A stretch of DNA of 38,411 bases from Lactobacillales bacterium (GTDB taxonomy: Bacteria > Bacillota_I > Bacilli_A > RF39 > UBA660): NCBI GenBank assembly GCA_015059545.1, contig SVAG01000001.1:128970-167380 (forward strand). Direction: 5' to 3'. Under the pieces are notes generated by a model that saw only the letters and a list, made by a program, of their open reading frames with translations, searched no databases and was not told the DNA's origin. Positions 1 to 7,981 of this stretch are shown piece after piece. The first letter of the stretch is position 1; each line of letters begins with the position of its first letter. The position numbers were made by a program, and so were the translations under genes.

Positions 1-363
1 AAAAAAAATAAAGGAGCTTATATAGTTCCAGGAACAAGTAACAAATGTGAAATATATGTTGGATATTTTACTAAAGGTGGAGATAATGTATGTGATATTC
101 AAGTATTATCAGACCTTACAGTAGAAGAAGTAATAAAAGTAGGAGAAGCAATAGGAGTACCTAAAAATATAATATATAAAACTCCAGATGATGGACTTAG
201 TGGAAAAACAGATGAAGAAAAACTAGGAGTTAAATATAAAGAAATCACAGATGTTATAGAAACTGAAGGAAAAAATATTAGAGAAGAAACAAAAGAAAAA
301 ATACAAATATTACATAAAAATAATATGCATAAATTTAATATACCAACTTATAGAAGAAAGTAG
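1..363 (+). CDS. nadE: NH3-dependent NAD synthetase, C-terminal part
   Basis: The open frame enters from the left edge and ends at TAG 361-363, leaving 120 residues of the C-terminal half. NadE amidates nicotinate adenine dinucleotide to NAD with ATP and ammonia in the cytosol. Visible family signatures are GTSNKCEIYVGYFTKGGD (residues 11-28), the LSDLT stretch that follows, the TDEEKLG motif typical of the NadE tail, and a basic C-terminus ending PTYRRK. It lies 7 bp upstream of the PRPP synthetase gene and so heads, or lies inside, a NAD operon. The N-terminal ATP-binding part and the start are outside the window. Confidence 0.9.
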   Translation, partial: KKNKGAYIVPGTSNKCEIYVGYFTKGGDNVCDIQVLSDLTVEEVIKVGEAIGVPKNIIYKTPDDGLSGKTDEEKLGVKYKEITDVIETEGKNIREETKEKIQILHKNNMHKFNIPTYRRK

Positions 364-370
364 GGATAAT

Positions 371-1441
371 ATGGAAGATTTAAAATTAATAGTACTTGAT
401 AATATAGAAGAATTTGGTAAACAAACAGATGAATATTTAAAACAAATAAATGAAACAAATGAATCATATATTATACCTATTACTAGAGATAGATTTAGTA
501 ATGGAGAAGGAAAAATAAAAATAAATGGAACAGTTAGAGATAAAGATATATATATTCTAAGTGATGTAGGTAATTATAATGTAACATACAATATGCACGG
601 GTTTACTCATCATATGGCACCAGATGAACATTTTCAAGACATAAAAAGAGTAATATCTGCATTATCAGGATATGCTTCTAAAATAACACTTGTAATGCCA
701 CTTTTATATGAATCAAGACAACATAAAAGAAAAGGTAGAGAATCATTAGATTGTGCTATCGCATTACAAGAATTAGAAAGATTAGGAGTAAATCATATTG
801 TTACATTTGATGCTCATGATCCAAATGTATCAAATGCTATACCAAATCTTCCATTTGAAAACTTCTATGTAGCTCATGATATATTAAATAGATTAGTGGA
901 AAAAGAAAATATAGATAATATTTTAGTAGTAAGTCCAGATATGGGCGCTATGGAAAGAGCTAGATACTATGCTGAAATATTAGGTAGTGATGTAGGAGTA
1001 TTTTATAAAAGAAGAGATTTAAGTAAAGTAGTAGATGGAAAAAATCCAATTGTTGAACATGTATATTTAGGAGCAAACGTTAAAGGAAAAGACATAATTG
1101 TTGTAGATGATATGATCGCAAGTGGATCATCTATGATAGAAGTATCAAAATATTTAAAAGAAAATGGAGCTAATAAAGTATATTTAGTATCAACATTTGC
1201 TCTATTAACAGAAGGTCCGAATAAATTTATAGAAGCTTATAATGAAGGATTATTTGATAAATTATATTCTACAAATTTATCATATGTACCAGAAATAATA
1301 AAAAATGAACCTTGGTATGAAGATACAGATTGTTCTAATAGACTTGCTAATATAATAAATAAATTACACAATAAAGAATCATTAAAAACCATATTTGATG
1401 ATACTAAAGAAGTATTAAAGAAAGTAGAAAGGAAGAAATAA
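371..1441 (+). CDS. prs: Ribose-phosphate pyrophosphokinase (PRPP synthetase)
   Basis: Makes PRPP from ribose 5-phosphate and ATP; PRPP is the ribosyl donor for nicotinate phosphoribosyltransferase and for purine and pyrimidine synthesis. Seen in the 356-residue protein: RFSNGEG (41-47), YESRQHKRKGRES (from 113), FDAHDP (146-151), the catalytic-loop-like KRRD (213-216), and the PRPP-binding DDMIASGSS (246-254) in place of the common DDIIDTAGT. It is about 40 residues longer than typical class I enzymes because of an extended C-terminus. Its position between nadE and nadD (1 bp from nadD) suggests a copy dedicated to NAD synthesis; whether another general prs exists cannot be seen here. RBS is AGGGAT upstream of ATG 371. 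Confidence 0.88.
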   Translation: MEDLKLIVLDNIEEFGKQTDEYLKQINETNESYIIPITRDRFSNGEGKIKINGTVRDKDIYILSDVGNYNVTYNMHGFTHHMAPDEHFQDIKRVISALSGYASKITLVMPLLYESRQHKRKGRESLDCAIALQELERLGVNHIVTFDAHDPNVSNAIPNLPFENFYVAHDILNRLVEKENIDNILVVSPDMGAMERARYYAEILGSDVGVFYKRRDLSKVVDGKNPIVEHVYLGANVKGKDIIVVDDMIASGSSMIEVSKYLKENGANKVYLVSTFALLTEGPNKFIEAYNEGLFDKLYSTNLSYVPEIIKNEPWYEDTDCSNRLANIINKLHNKESLKTIFDDTKEVLKKVERKK

Positions 1442-1442
1442 T

Positions 1443-2015
1443 ATGAAGATAGGTATATTTGGAGGATCATTTAATCCACCACATAAAATGCATAAAAATA
1501 TCGCGCTTAATCTAATAGAAAATAAATATCTAGATAAAGTTATATATGTACCAACAGGTGATAAATATAATAAAGATAGTTTAATAGATTCTATACATAG
1601 ATATAATATGATTAAGTTAATGATTGAAGAATATGAAAACTTAGGATTATCTGATTATGAACTTAAAAATACTCTAACATATACCTATCAAACATTAGAT
1701 TATTTTAAAGAAAACTTTCCATTTGATGAAATATACTTCATATGTGGTTCAGATAACTTAAAAGAAATAAAAAACTGGAAAAATTATGAATATATTTTAA
1801 ATAATTTTAAAATATTAGTTATTAAAAGAAATAATGATGATTTAGATGATATATTAAATAACGTTAATAGTGAAAATATAGTAGTTGCTAATATAGAATT
1901 AGATGATATTTCTTCTACCTATATTAGAAAAAATATTAATGATAAACAAAAAATATTAAGAAAGATAGATAAGAGTGTATTTGAATATATAAATAAAAAT
2001 AATTTATATAATTAA
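1443..2015 (+). CDS. nadD: Nicotinate-nucleotide adenylyltransferase
   Basis: Transfers AMP from ATP to nicotinate mononucleotide, giving deamido-NAD for NadE. The 190-residue protein opens with the nucleotidyltransferase motif GGSFNPPHKMH (7-17) and has the C-terminal SSTYIRKN signature near 157-164. The usual (H/T)xGH motif reads HKMH, so the glycine is replaced by methionine while both histidines remain; this is unusual but probably tolerated. A YrdC/HD phosphatase (YqeK) partner, often fused or adjacent in Bacilli, is absent. It starts 1 bp after prs with RBS GGAAG, so it is translationally linked. A second adenylyltransferase domain occurs in nadR downstream. Confidence 0.9.
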   Translation: MKIGIFGGSFNPPHKMHKNIALNLIENKYLDKVIYVPTGDKYNKDSLIDSIHRYNMIKLMIEEYENLGLSDYELKNTLTYTYQTLDYFKENFPFDEIYFICGSDNLKEIKNWKNYEYILNNFKILVIKRNNDDLDDILNNVNSENIVVANIELDDISSTYIRKNINDKQKILRKIDKSVFEYINKNNLYN

Positions 2016-2030
2016 ATATTTAATATCTTA

Positions 2031-2039
2031 TGTTATAAT
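2031..2039 (+). promoter_or_regulatory. Extended -10 promoter TGTTATAAT
   Basis: TGTTATAAT lies 30 bp upstream of the SelO-like start and about 15 bp after the nadD stop. It is an extended -10 (TGnTATAAT) without a good -35, the same nonamer used before at least six other genes in this window. Confidence 0.55.
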
Positions 2040-2068
2040 TGTTTTAGTAATATTATTAGAGGTGTACT

Positions 2069-3907
2069 ATGAAAGAACAATTTAATAAAATGCCTAAAAC
2101 TATTGAAGATATAGGAATAGATAATTTTTTAAAAATACCATTTTATAAAAGAGATACTGATGTTGAAGTTATTTATATAAATCCTGTTATATATGAAAAA
2201 GTATTTGATAAAAAGTATGAATTTGAAGAAGCAAAAAAGGATATAATTGAAAGATTTTCAGTTACATTAGAAGATAAAGGAGAAATCATTGGTGATGGGT
2301 ATGTAGATAAACAATCTGATCCAACAGATATTGCACTAAATGGAAATAAAGGTTCAGGAAGAGCATTTTACTTATATGAAAATTGCAATATCAAAGGAGA
2401 AAAAACACCTTTTGCTACATCTCCTAGGGATGATTATAATAATGGTAAATATTCTTTAGATTGTGCAATACAAGAATGTTTAATAAGTAATATTTTAAAT
2501 AATACATCATCTTTTAATAATTTTGAGACACTTGCTATAATTGATATTAATGAAGAATATTTATTTCCTCATACAAATGGAAAACTACCTTGTGGTCTTA
2601 TAATTAGATATTATGAAGATAAAGAATTATATAGATTTTCACATAGATTTGTAAATGATAAACCATTTTATAAAGAAGAAATAATTGATATATCAAATAA
2701 AATTGGAGAATTAGAAGGTAATAAATTTATAAAAAGATTCTTACATGGTGCATGGTCAATTGGTAATTTATCAATAGATAGCAACATGATAGATTTAGAT
2801 ACTTCATTCTTTGTTATAGGAAGACATCCACAATGGAGCTTTACTGATAGATTTATGACTAATTATTTTGGTTTTGAACAAAAAGGCCAAATTAAAGTTT
2901 TAGAAACAGTTCTAAATAGTAATTTGAATGTTGATAATATTACATTAGAAGAAGTTGCAAAAATCATTGAAGAACAAAGAATTAAAACTATAAGAAAAAA
3001 TTTTCCAACATTAATTGGTTATAGTCAATTTGAATATGAAAAATACTCAGAATCCTTTGATAAATTAGCAGATGAATTTTGCTATCTTTCACAATTGATC
3101 TTTGATAATTATGATAATTTAAATTGTTTGGATGAAAATTGCCAAAATACGTATTTATTCAATTTTTCTAATTTTTTTAGATACTATGAAATTAGTAAAC
3201 AAAAAGGAATTTGGAATAAACAATGTGGATTAAATCTTTTGTTAAATAAAAATGCTAGATTTATTGAATATGATTACGATGATGATAATTATCATCAAAA
3301 AATATTAAGTTTTTTTAAAAATATAATAATAGATGATGATAACAAGTATATTAGTGCTATTAATAGAGTCTTACATTTCATTGATAATTTTGATAGTTTA
3401 AATGAGCTTATTGATAAAAATGAAAATATAGATAAAAATATGAAACTAATTAAATCATATTTAGAGAATGAAGATAAAATATATTTGACAGCAAGAAAAT
3501 GGATGCGAGCTGAAATAATAGACTTATATAAAAAGAATGGCTCAGAATATGTTAATAATCTTATGAATTTTATTATTGAATTCTATTCAGATAAGGATTA
3601 TTCAAATTCAACCTTTATATGTGATCTATTGATATTTGAAGAAGGAATAATGTTTAGAGAATTAAATAAAAATGGTTGTAATAGATATTGTTTTAAATTA
3701 TTTGATCAACTAAAAACAAATGAAATAGTTTTACATGTTAATACAAATAATATAGTACTTATTAGTATCGATGGCATCAACTATTATAGTGATTATTATA
3801 AAAATACACATCTTCCAAAATTAGATGATATATCATTATCAAGTAATAATCTTGATTTATCTTTTAATGAAGTAGGTAGAGATATTGAAAAAAACAAAAC
3901 TAAATAA
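2069..3907 (+). CDS. Divergent SelO-like (YdiU family) pseudokinase, possible AMPylase
   Basis: This 612-residue protein resembles protein adenylyltransferase SelO in motif order. It has GSGRA (95-99; SelO GDGRA), a Lys in the NIKGEKTPFA context (K109; SelO LKGAGRTPYSR), QECL with E136 matching SelO REFL, an Arg in GLIIRYYE matching VVTRVAPS, and HGAWSIGNLS (226-235) plus IDLD (241-244) matching HGVMNTDNMS and IDYG. The SelO Asp of the TDN triplet is Gly232 here, while the metal-binding Asn233 and Asp242 persist. SelO enzymes move AMP from ATP to Ser/Thr/Tyr. The C-terminal 300 residues are not recognised. It has its own extended -10 promoter and RBS GAGGTG. A distant SelO relative is likely; activity and substrate are unknown. 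Confidence 0.6.
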   Translation: MKEQFNKMPKTIEDIGIDNFLKIPFYKRDTDVEVIYINPVIYEKVFDKKYEFEEAKKDIIERFSVTLEDKGEIIGDGYVDKQSDPTDIALNGNKGSGRAFYLYENCNIKGEKTPFATSPRDDYNNGKYSLDCAIQECLISNILNNTSSFNNFETLAIIDINEEYLFPHTNGKLPCGLIIRYYEDKELYRFSHRFVNDKPFYKEEIIDISNKIGELEGNKFIKRFLHGAWSIGNLSIDSNMIDLDTSFFVIGRHPQWSFTDRFMTNYFGFEQKGQIKVLETVLNSNLNVDNITLEEVAKIIEEQRIKTIRKNFPTLIGYSQFEYEKYSESFDKLADEFCYLSQLIFDNYDNLNCLDENCQNTYLFNFSNFFRYYEISKQKGIWNKQCGLNLLLNKNARFIEYDYDDDNYHQKILSFFKNIIIDDDNKYISAINRVLHFIDNFDSLNELIDKNENIDKNMKLIKSYLENEDKIYLTARKWMRAEIIDLYKKNGSEYVNNLMNFIIEFYSDKDYSNSTFICDLLIFEEGIMFRELNKNGCNRYCFKLFDQLKTNEIVLHVNTNNIVLISIDGINYYSDYYKNTHLPKLDDISLSSNNLDLSFNEVGRDIEKNKTK

Positions 3908-3912
3908 TAAAA

Positions 3913-3941
3913 TTGTAAAAAATAAAATTATATAGTATAAT
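3913..3941 (+). promoter_or_regulatory. Sigma-A promoter TTGTAA-N17-TATAAT
   Basis: TTGTAA at 3913-3918 and TATAAT at 3936-3941 are separated by exactly 17 bp and sit just ahead of the GAGGTGAT RBS of the Ser-rich gene. That gene can therefore be transcribed independently of the SelO-like gene. Confidence 0.65.
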
Positions 3942-3960
3942 TAAGAAGTGAGGTGATAAT

Positions 3961-4383
3961 ATGGGAAGTATGAGTAGTTACTCTTCTCCAAAAACAAGTT
4001 CATATTCTTCTTTTAGTAGTTCGCCAAAATCTAGTTCATATGAATCTTCAAAGGTGTCTGTTTCCGCAGTAACACCAAAATCTAGTTCATATGAATCTTC
4101 AAAAGTGTCTGCTTCTACAGTGGAAACAAAAACAAATTCATCTGTTTCTCCAATAGTTTCTTCAGTGGCAGAAACAAATAAGACAACTTCAAAAAGTAGT
4201 CTAAATGATTTTAGAGATTTATTGACAAGTTATTTAGAATTAGAAGAAAAAATCGAAGCAACAAATATGACATTAGAACGATTAAATGCAGAAAAAAGAG
4301 TTTTAGAAGAAAAAATTGCGAATGATCCTAAGTTTGAAACATTTTCAGAAATGTTTAATTCAATAAAAGGAGCTAAAAAATAG
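3961..4383 (+). CDS. Ser/Tyr-rich low-complexity protein with C-terminal coiled coil
   Basis: The 140-residue protein has no recognised family. Residues 1-75 are almost entirely Ser, Thr, Lys, Val, Pro and Tyr, with two copies of PKSSSYESSKVS followed by related SSV blocks. Residues 85-120 form a predicted acidic/basic coiled coil (YLELEEKIEATNMTLERLNA). No signal peptide or membrane segment is seen, so it should be cytosolic with a disordered head. RBS GAGGTGAT supports ATG 3961; it has its own promoter and a terminator right after the stop. Because it follows a SelO-like gene (the family modifies Ser/Thr/Tyr), it could be the target; this is inference from proximity and composition only. 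Confidence 0.75.
   Translation: MGSMSSYSSPKTSSYSSFSSSPKSSSYESSKVSVSAVTPKSSSYESSKVSASTVETKTNSSVSPIVSSVAETNKTTSKSSLNDFRDLLTSYLELEEKIEATNMTLERLNAEKRVLEEKIANDPKFETFSEMFNSIKGAKK
4024..4060 (+). repeat. 37-bp direct repeat, copy 1
   Basis: A 37-bp unit encoding PKSSSYESSKVS; it recurs at 4075-4111 with a single mismatch, 51 bp (17 codons) apart. The near-identity at DNA level points to a recent in-frame duplication. Confidence 0.85.
4075..4111 (+). repeat. 37-bp direct repeat, copy 2
   Basis: Second copy of the unit at 4024-4060, differing at one base (AAGG to AAAG, silent for Lys-Val). It lies within the Ser-rich gene and keeps frame. Confidence 0.85.
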
Positions 4384-4387
4384 AATT

Positions 4388-4419
4388 AAAATTCTTGATT
4401 TTTCAAGAATTTTCTTTTT
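4388..4419 (+). terminator. Rho-independent terminator after Ser-rich gene
   Basis: Perfect 11-bp stem AAAATTCTTGA / TCAAGAATTTT around a TTTT loop, followed by CTTTTT. It ends only 7 bp before the next ATG at 4427. Confidence 0.8.
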
Positions 4420-4426
4420 AAAAAAT

Positions 4427-5185
4427 ATGAAAAAAGTTATAGATTATGATGATTATTTTGAAGATTATATGGGATTAATTTACTACAAAATAATTAACGA
4501 AAACAAAATTAAAAATATAAATAATGTTGTAGAATTCGCACCAGGCTTCAGATTCAAAATAGCTTATGCACTAAAAAGACTTAATTTTACTGGTACTATT
4601 TATGTTATTGATTCTAATAAAAAAGTTTTAGAATTTGTAAAAGAAAAATATAAAATAATTTTACCAGAAGCTAAAATAGTTCTAATTAATAAAGATTTGA
4701 TAGATAGTATTGAATTTTTACCTGAAAATATAGATTTATTTTTAGCCAATCATTGTATAGATGATATGATTATTTCTAAATATTTAGATGGGAAGAAATT
4801 AGAAGATGCATTCAATAATACAGAAAAATCGAAACAAATTCTCATAAATTGTTGGAATGAATTAAAAGAAGAAGATAATATTTTATTTAATATACAAGAA
4901 AATGTATATAATGATTTGAAAAAATTTTTTGAAAAAATTAATTTTAGATTGATAGTAATGAGTCAATATAAAAGTGGTTATTATATGAATCAAAAAAATT
5001 ATGTTGAAGAACTATCAAAGACGATTTTTAATAAATTAAAAATTAGTATTAATACTAATTTAGATAATTTAAAAGCAGCTTTATCTTTTGATTTTGAAAA
5101 TTTTGATGTTGCTTTAAATGAAGGTTTCTCTTTAAAAGAGAATATTCAATTCAGTGATAATTGGATAGCAGGAAAATATAAGTAA
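4427..5185 (+). CDS. Class I SAM methyltransferase-like protein
   Basis: The 252-residue protein looks like a Rossmann-fold methyltransferase: VVEFAPGFRFKIAYAL (about 36-51) fits the glycine-rich SAM loop, TIYVIDSNKK places an acidic Asp at the end of strand 2, and IDLFLANHCIDD fits motif IV. The loop is EFAPGF rather than DxGxG, so SAM binding is uncertain. No Shine-Dalgarno precedes ATG 4427, since the upstream bases are the T tract of a terminator; ATG 4469 is a possible later start. It ends 12 bp before pnuC and may be co-transcribed with it. Substrate unknown. Confidence 0.55.
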   Translation: MKKVIDYDDYFEDYMGLIYYKIINENKIKNINNVVEFAPGFRFKIAYALKRLNFTGTIYVIDSNKKVLEFVKEKYKIILPEAKIVLINKDLIDSIEFLPENIDLFLANHCIDDMIISKYLDGKKLEDAFNNTEKSKQILINCWNELKEEDNILFNIQENVYNDLKKFFEKINFRLIVMSQYKSGYYMNQKNYVEELSKTIFNKLKISINTNLDNLKAALSFDFENFDVALNEGFSLKENIQFSDNWIAGKYK

Positions 5186-5197
5186 AGGAGTAATAAT

Positions 5198-5902
5198 ATG
5201 AAAGTTAAAAAATTTATAAAAGAAGAATTAACGGGGTGGAAAAAGTTAGAAGTAATTTGGTTATTTGTAGCTTGTATTGTTATCGCAGGATTAAGTATTT
5301 ATTGGAAAGATACATTAATGGGAATTATAAGTGCGACAACAGGTGTGGCTTGTGTTGTGTGTACTGGTAAAGGTAAATTATCCGCATATATATTTGGTTT
5401 AGTTAATTGTATATTGTATGCAATCATATCTTTCAAAGCACACCTATATGGTGAAACAATGTTAAATGCACTTTATTATGTACCTATGCAATTTGTTGGT
5501 TTCTACGTATGGAGTAAAAATATGAATAAAGAAACTAGTGAAGTAAATAAAAGACATATGAGTAATAAATCAAGAATTCTATGGTCAGCTATAATGATAA
5601 TCGCAACTATAGTATATGGATTAGTATTAAAACATTTAGGAGATGCAATGCCTTTTGTAGATAGTTTTACAACTGTATCATCAGTAATCGCAATGATTGT
5701 TTCTGTAAAAATGTATTCAGAACAATGGTGGATCTGGATATTAGTTGATATATTTAGCGTTTATATGTGGTGGACTAATTTCAGTGTTGGTAACGACAAC
5801 ATGGCAACATTATTAATGTGGGTTGTATACTTAGGAAATGCAATAATCATGTGTATTAAATGGGAAAAAGAAGTATTGAAAAATAGAAAAAGGATTAAAT
5901 AA
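5198..5902 (+). CDS. pnuC: Nicotinamide riboside transporter PnuC
   Basis: PnuC brings nicotinamide riboside across the membrane by facilitated diffusion; trapping depends on phosphorylation by the NadR kinase next door. The 234 residues form about seven hydrophobic helices; family features are WKKLEVIWLF near the N-terminus, ISATTGVACVVCTGKGKLSAYIFGLVNCILY, the YVPMQFVGFYVW segment and the Trp-rich QWWIWILVDIFSVYMWW helix that lines the substrate path. RBS AAGGAG precedes ATG 5198. It is 2 bp from nadR and so probably in one transcript. Confidence 0.93.
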   Translation: MKVKKFIKEELTGWKKLEVIWLFVACIVIAGLSIYWKDTLMGIISATTGVACVVCTGKGKLSAYIFGLVNCILYAIISFKAHLYGETMLNALYYVPMQFVGFYVWSKNMNKETSEVNKRHMSNKSRILWSAIMIIATIVYGLVLKHLGDAMPFVDSFTTVSSVIAMIVSVKMYSEQWWIWILVDIFSVYMWWTNFSVGNDNMATLLMWVVYLGNAIIMCIKWEKEVLKNRKRIK

Positions 5903-5904
5903 TT

Positions 5905-6924
5905 ATGAAATATAAAGTAGGAATGTATGGAGGGTCTTTTAATCCACTTCATTTAGGACATGTTAATAATATAATAACCGCATCAAATTTATGTGAAAAA
6001 TTATATCTTGTTTTAAGTGTTACAGATGATGAAAATGAAATAGATCATAGAGAAAGATTTATGTGGTTAAAAAATATCACATCAGAAATGGATAATGTAG
6101 AAGTATTTGAAATATTTGATAAGAATACTTCTAAAGATACATATGATTGGGAAACAGGTGCTAATGATATAAAGAAATATATTAATGCACCTATTGATGT
6201 AGTTTTCTCTGGAGACGATTATAAAGGGAAAAATAGATGGGAACAACTATATCCTGAAAGTGAAATATACTATATACCTAGAGAAAATATAAATATCTCT
6301 TCAACTGAAATAAGAGAAAATCCATATAAATATTTTGAATATTTACCAAATTGTGTTAGACCATATTATACAAAGAAAATATGTCTAATAGGTACAGAAA
6401 GTTGTGGGAAAACAACCTTAGTAAGAAACTTAGCTAAATATTTTAATACAACACATGTAGAAGAAGCAGGAAGATACATTTGTGATGATGCAGGTGGAAT
6501 TGATAATATGCAACCTTATCACTATTTTGAAATACTATTTAAACATAAACAATTAGAAAAAGAAGCTTTAAAAAATGCTAATAAAGTATTATTAATTGAT
6601 ACAGATTCACTAATCACTTTATATTATTATCAATTAGGGTTTGAAAATACAAATGAAATTAATAGTGCATTTGAAAATATTGCTAAAGGAATATCAGTGT
6701 TAAATAATTATGATTTATATATATTCTTAGAACCAGATGTTAGATGGGTTCAAGATGGAACTAGAACTTATGGTGATGAAGAAGTAAGAAAACAAAATAA
6801 TGAAAAATTAAAAGCGATATTTGATGAAAATAATATAAATTATATTTGTATAAATGGAACATATCAAGAAAGATATGAAAAGTCAAAAAAAGAAATAGAA
6901 AAAGTATTATGTAAAGGAAGATAA
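5905..6924 (+). CDS. nadR: NadR: NMN adenylyltransferase / ribosylnicotinamide kinase
   Basis: A bifunctional salvage enzyme of 339 residues. Residues 1-150 hold the nucleotidyltransferase domain with GGSFNPLHLGH (9-19) and ISSTEIREN (from 131). Residues 155-339 hold the NR kinase with the P-loop GTESCGKTTL (163-172), followed by VEEAGRYI typical of NadR kinases. The N-terminal DNA-binding HTH of enteric NadR is absent, so it is purely enzymatic. Together with PnuC it converts imported NR to NMN and then NAD. The GTESCGKTT loop and the 1-bp spacing to pncC support an NR-uptake and recycling operon. Confidence 0.93.
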   Translation: MKYKVGMYGGSFNPLHLGHVNNIITASNLCEKLYLVLSVTDDENEIDHRERFMWLKNITSEMDNVEVFEIFDKNTSKDTYDWETGANDIKKYINAPIDVVFSGDDYKGKNRWEQLYPESEIYYIPRENINISSTEIRENPYKYFEYLPNCVRPYYTKKICLIGTESCGKTTLVRNLAKYFNTTHVEEAGRYICDDAGGIDNMQPYHYFEILFKHKQLEKEALKNANKVLLIDTDSLITLYYYQLGFENTNEINSAFENIAKGISVLNNYDLYIFLEPDVRWVQDGTRTYGDEEVRKQNNEKLKAIFDENNINYICINGTYQERYEKSKKEIEKVLCKGR

Positions 6925-6925
6925 T

Positions 6926-7402
6926 ATGAAAGAAATAGTAGAATTATTAAAACAAAATAAAAAAACAATAAGTACAATGGAATCATGTACTGGTGGAGGA
7001 GTTGCTAATTCTATAACAAATATAGAAGGATCAAGTGAAATATTAAAATTTAGTGCTGTAACATATTCAAATGAATTTAAAATTAAAATGGGTGTAGATA
7101 AAAATATAATAGATAAATATACGGTTTATAGTATAGAAACCGCACAAGAAATGAGTAGAAATATATCAGATTTTACTAATTCTAATTATGGAGTTGGAAT
7201 AACTGGACAAATAAATAGACAAGATCCAAATAATATAACAGAAGAAGATAATAAAATATATATAAGTATTTATGATAAAGATAACAATAAATATTATAAT
7301 GAAACATTAATTGCTATTAATTCTTCTAGAAGTGATAATAAAGAAGTAATAATTAATAAAATAGTAGAAATGTTAAAAGACATAATAAAAGGTGATAAGT
7401 AA
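6926..7402 (+). CDS. pncC: CinA C-terminal-type nicotinamide-nucleotide amidohydrolase
   Basis: The 158-residue protein is a stand-alone CinA C-terminal domain. It has ESCTGGGVANSIT (19-31, catalytic Ser in the family's ESCTGG motif), the TYSNEFK segment and GVGITGQI corresponding to GITG of the family. PncC hydrolyses NMN to nicotinate mononucleotide plus ammonia, recycling the NMN made by NAD-dependent DNA ligase. The 158-aa length matches E. coli PncC/YgaD. It follows nadR by 1 bp with RBS GGAAG. The genome thus appears to recycle NMN both directly (NadR) and via deamidation (PncC, NadD, NadE). Confidence 0.9.
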   Translation: MKEIVELLKQNKKTISTMESCTGGGVANSITNIEGSSEILKFSAVTYSNEFKIKMGVDKNIIDKYTVYSIETAQEMSRNISDFTNSNYGVGITGQINRQDPNNITEEDNKIYISIYDKDNNKYYNETLIAINSSRSDNKEVIINKIVEMLKDIIKGDK

Positions 7403-7425
7403 TTATCACCTTCTATATTTTTTTT
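7389..7425. terminator. Convergent hairpin terminator
   Basis: Perfect 10-bp stem AAGGTGATAA / TTATCACCTT with loop GTAA. The stem contains the pncC stop and overlaps the end of the minus-strand gene. A T-rich tract follows on the plus strand after 6 bases. Probably works for both converging genes. Confidence 0.6.
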
Positions 7426-7915
7426 GTACTTCTGGATAATGATCATAATATCTATAAAAACTATGGACAGAATCATCTTTTTCTTTACTACCATCGTAGA
7501 AAACGTATGAACTAACTAATTTTCCACCATTATTTATAATAGATTCTTCAATTTTATCTCTAGTTCTTCCTAAATAATAACTATCATCTATAAAAACTAA
7601 ATTTTTATTATTTATATCATATTGTTTATAAAATGGTTCTACTTCATTGCCTTTTCTAATACCACCATTTACAACAATAACATTATCACTAAAATCACTT
7701 CCAATATGATTAGAACAGAAATCTTTAAATACTTTACCAAAACTACCACTAACAATTAAATAATCAAAAGTTTCATTTTGTAAAACTTTACCAATCATCA
7801 TTGTAATTAATAAATTATCATTTCTTAATTTTTCATCAATCGCATCAAAAAATCTTTCTCCACCTTCATGTTTTGATAAGCATTCATTTACTAAACTTCC
7901 CATTCTTGTAACCAT
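7406..7915 (-). CDS. Type I phosphoribosyltransferase-like protein
   Basis: The 169-residue protein carries NKNLVFIDDSYYLGRTRDKI, a good match to the PRPP-binding loop of type I phosphoribosyltransferases (hydrophobic strand, two acids, small/GRT turn), though the loop reads DDSYYLGRT rather than DDxxxTGGT. An earlier segment YLIVSGSFGKVF may be the PPi loop and VVNGGIRKGNE the hood/flexible region. The base it handles cannot be told. It is transcribed against its NAD neighbours; RBS AAGGGG supports the start at 7915. Placement next to pncC suggests pyridine or purine base salvage, which is inference. Confidence 0.5.
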   Translation of the reverse strand: MVTRMGSLVNECLSKHEGGERFFDAIDEKLRNDNLLITMMIGKVLQNETFDYLIVSGSFGKVFKDFCSNHIGSDFSDNVIVVNGGIRKGNEVEPFYKQYDINNKNLVFIDDSYYLGRTRDKIEESIINNGGKLVSSYVFYDGSKEKDDSVHSFYRYYDHYPEVQKKYRR

Positions 7916-7981
7916 AAAAACATCCCCTTTTTAAGTAACGATGGATATTCTATAATAAATGTTTAAAAATGTCAAATTATG

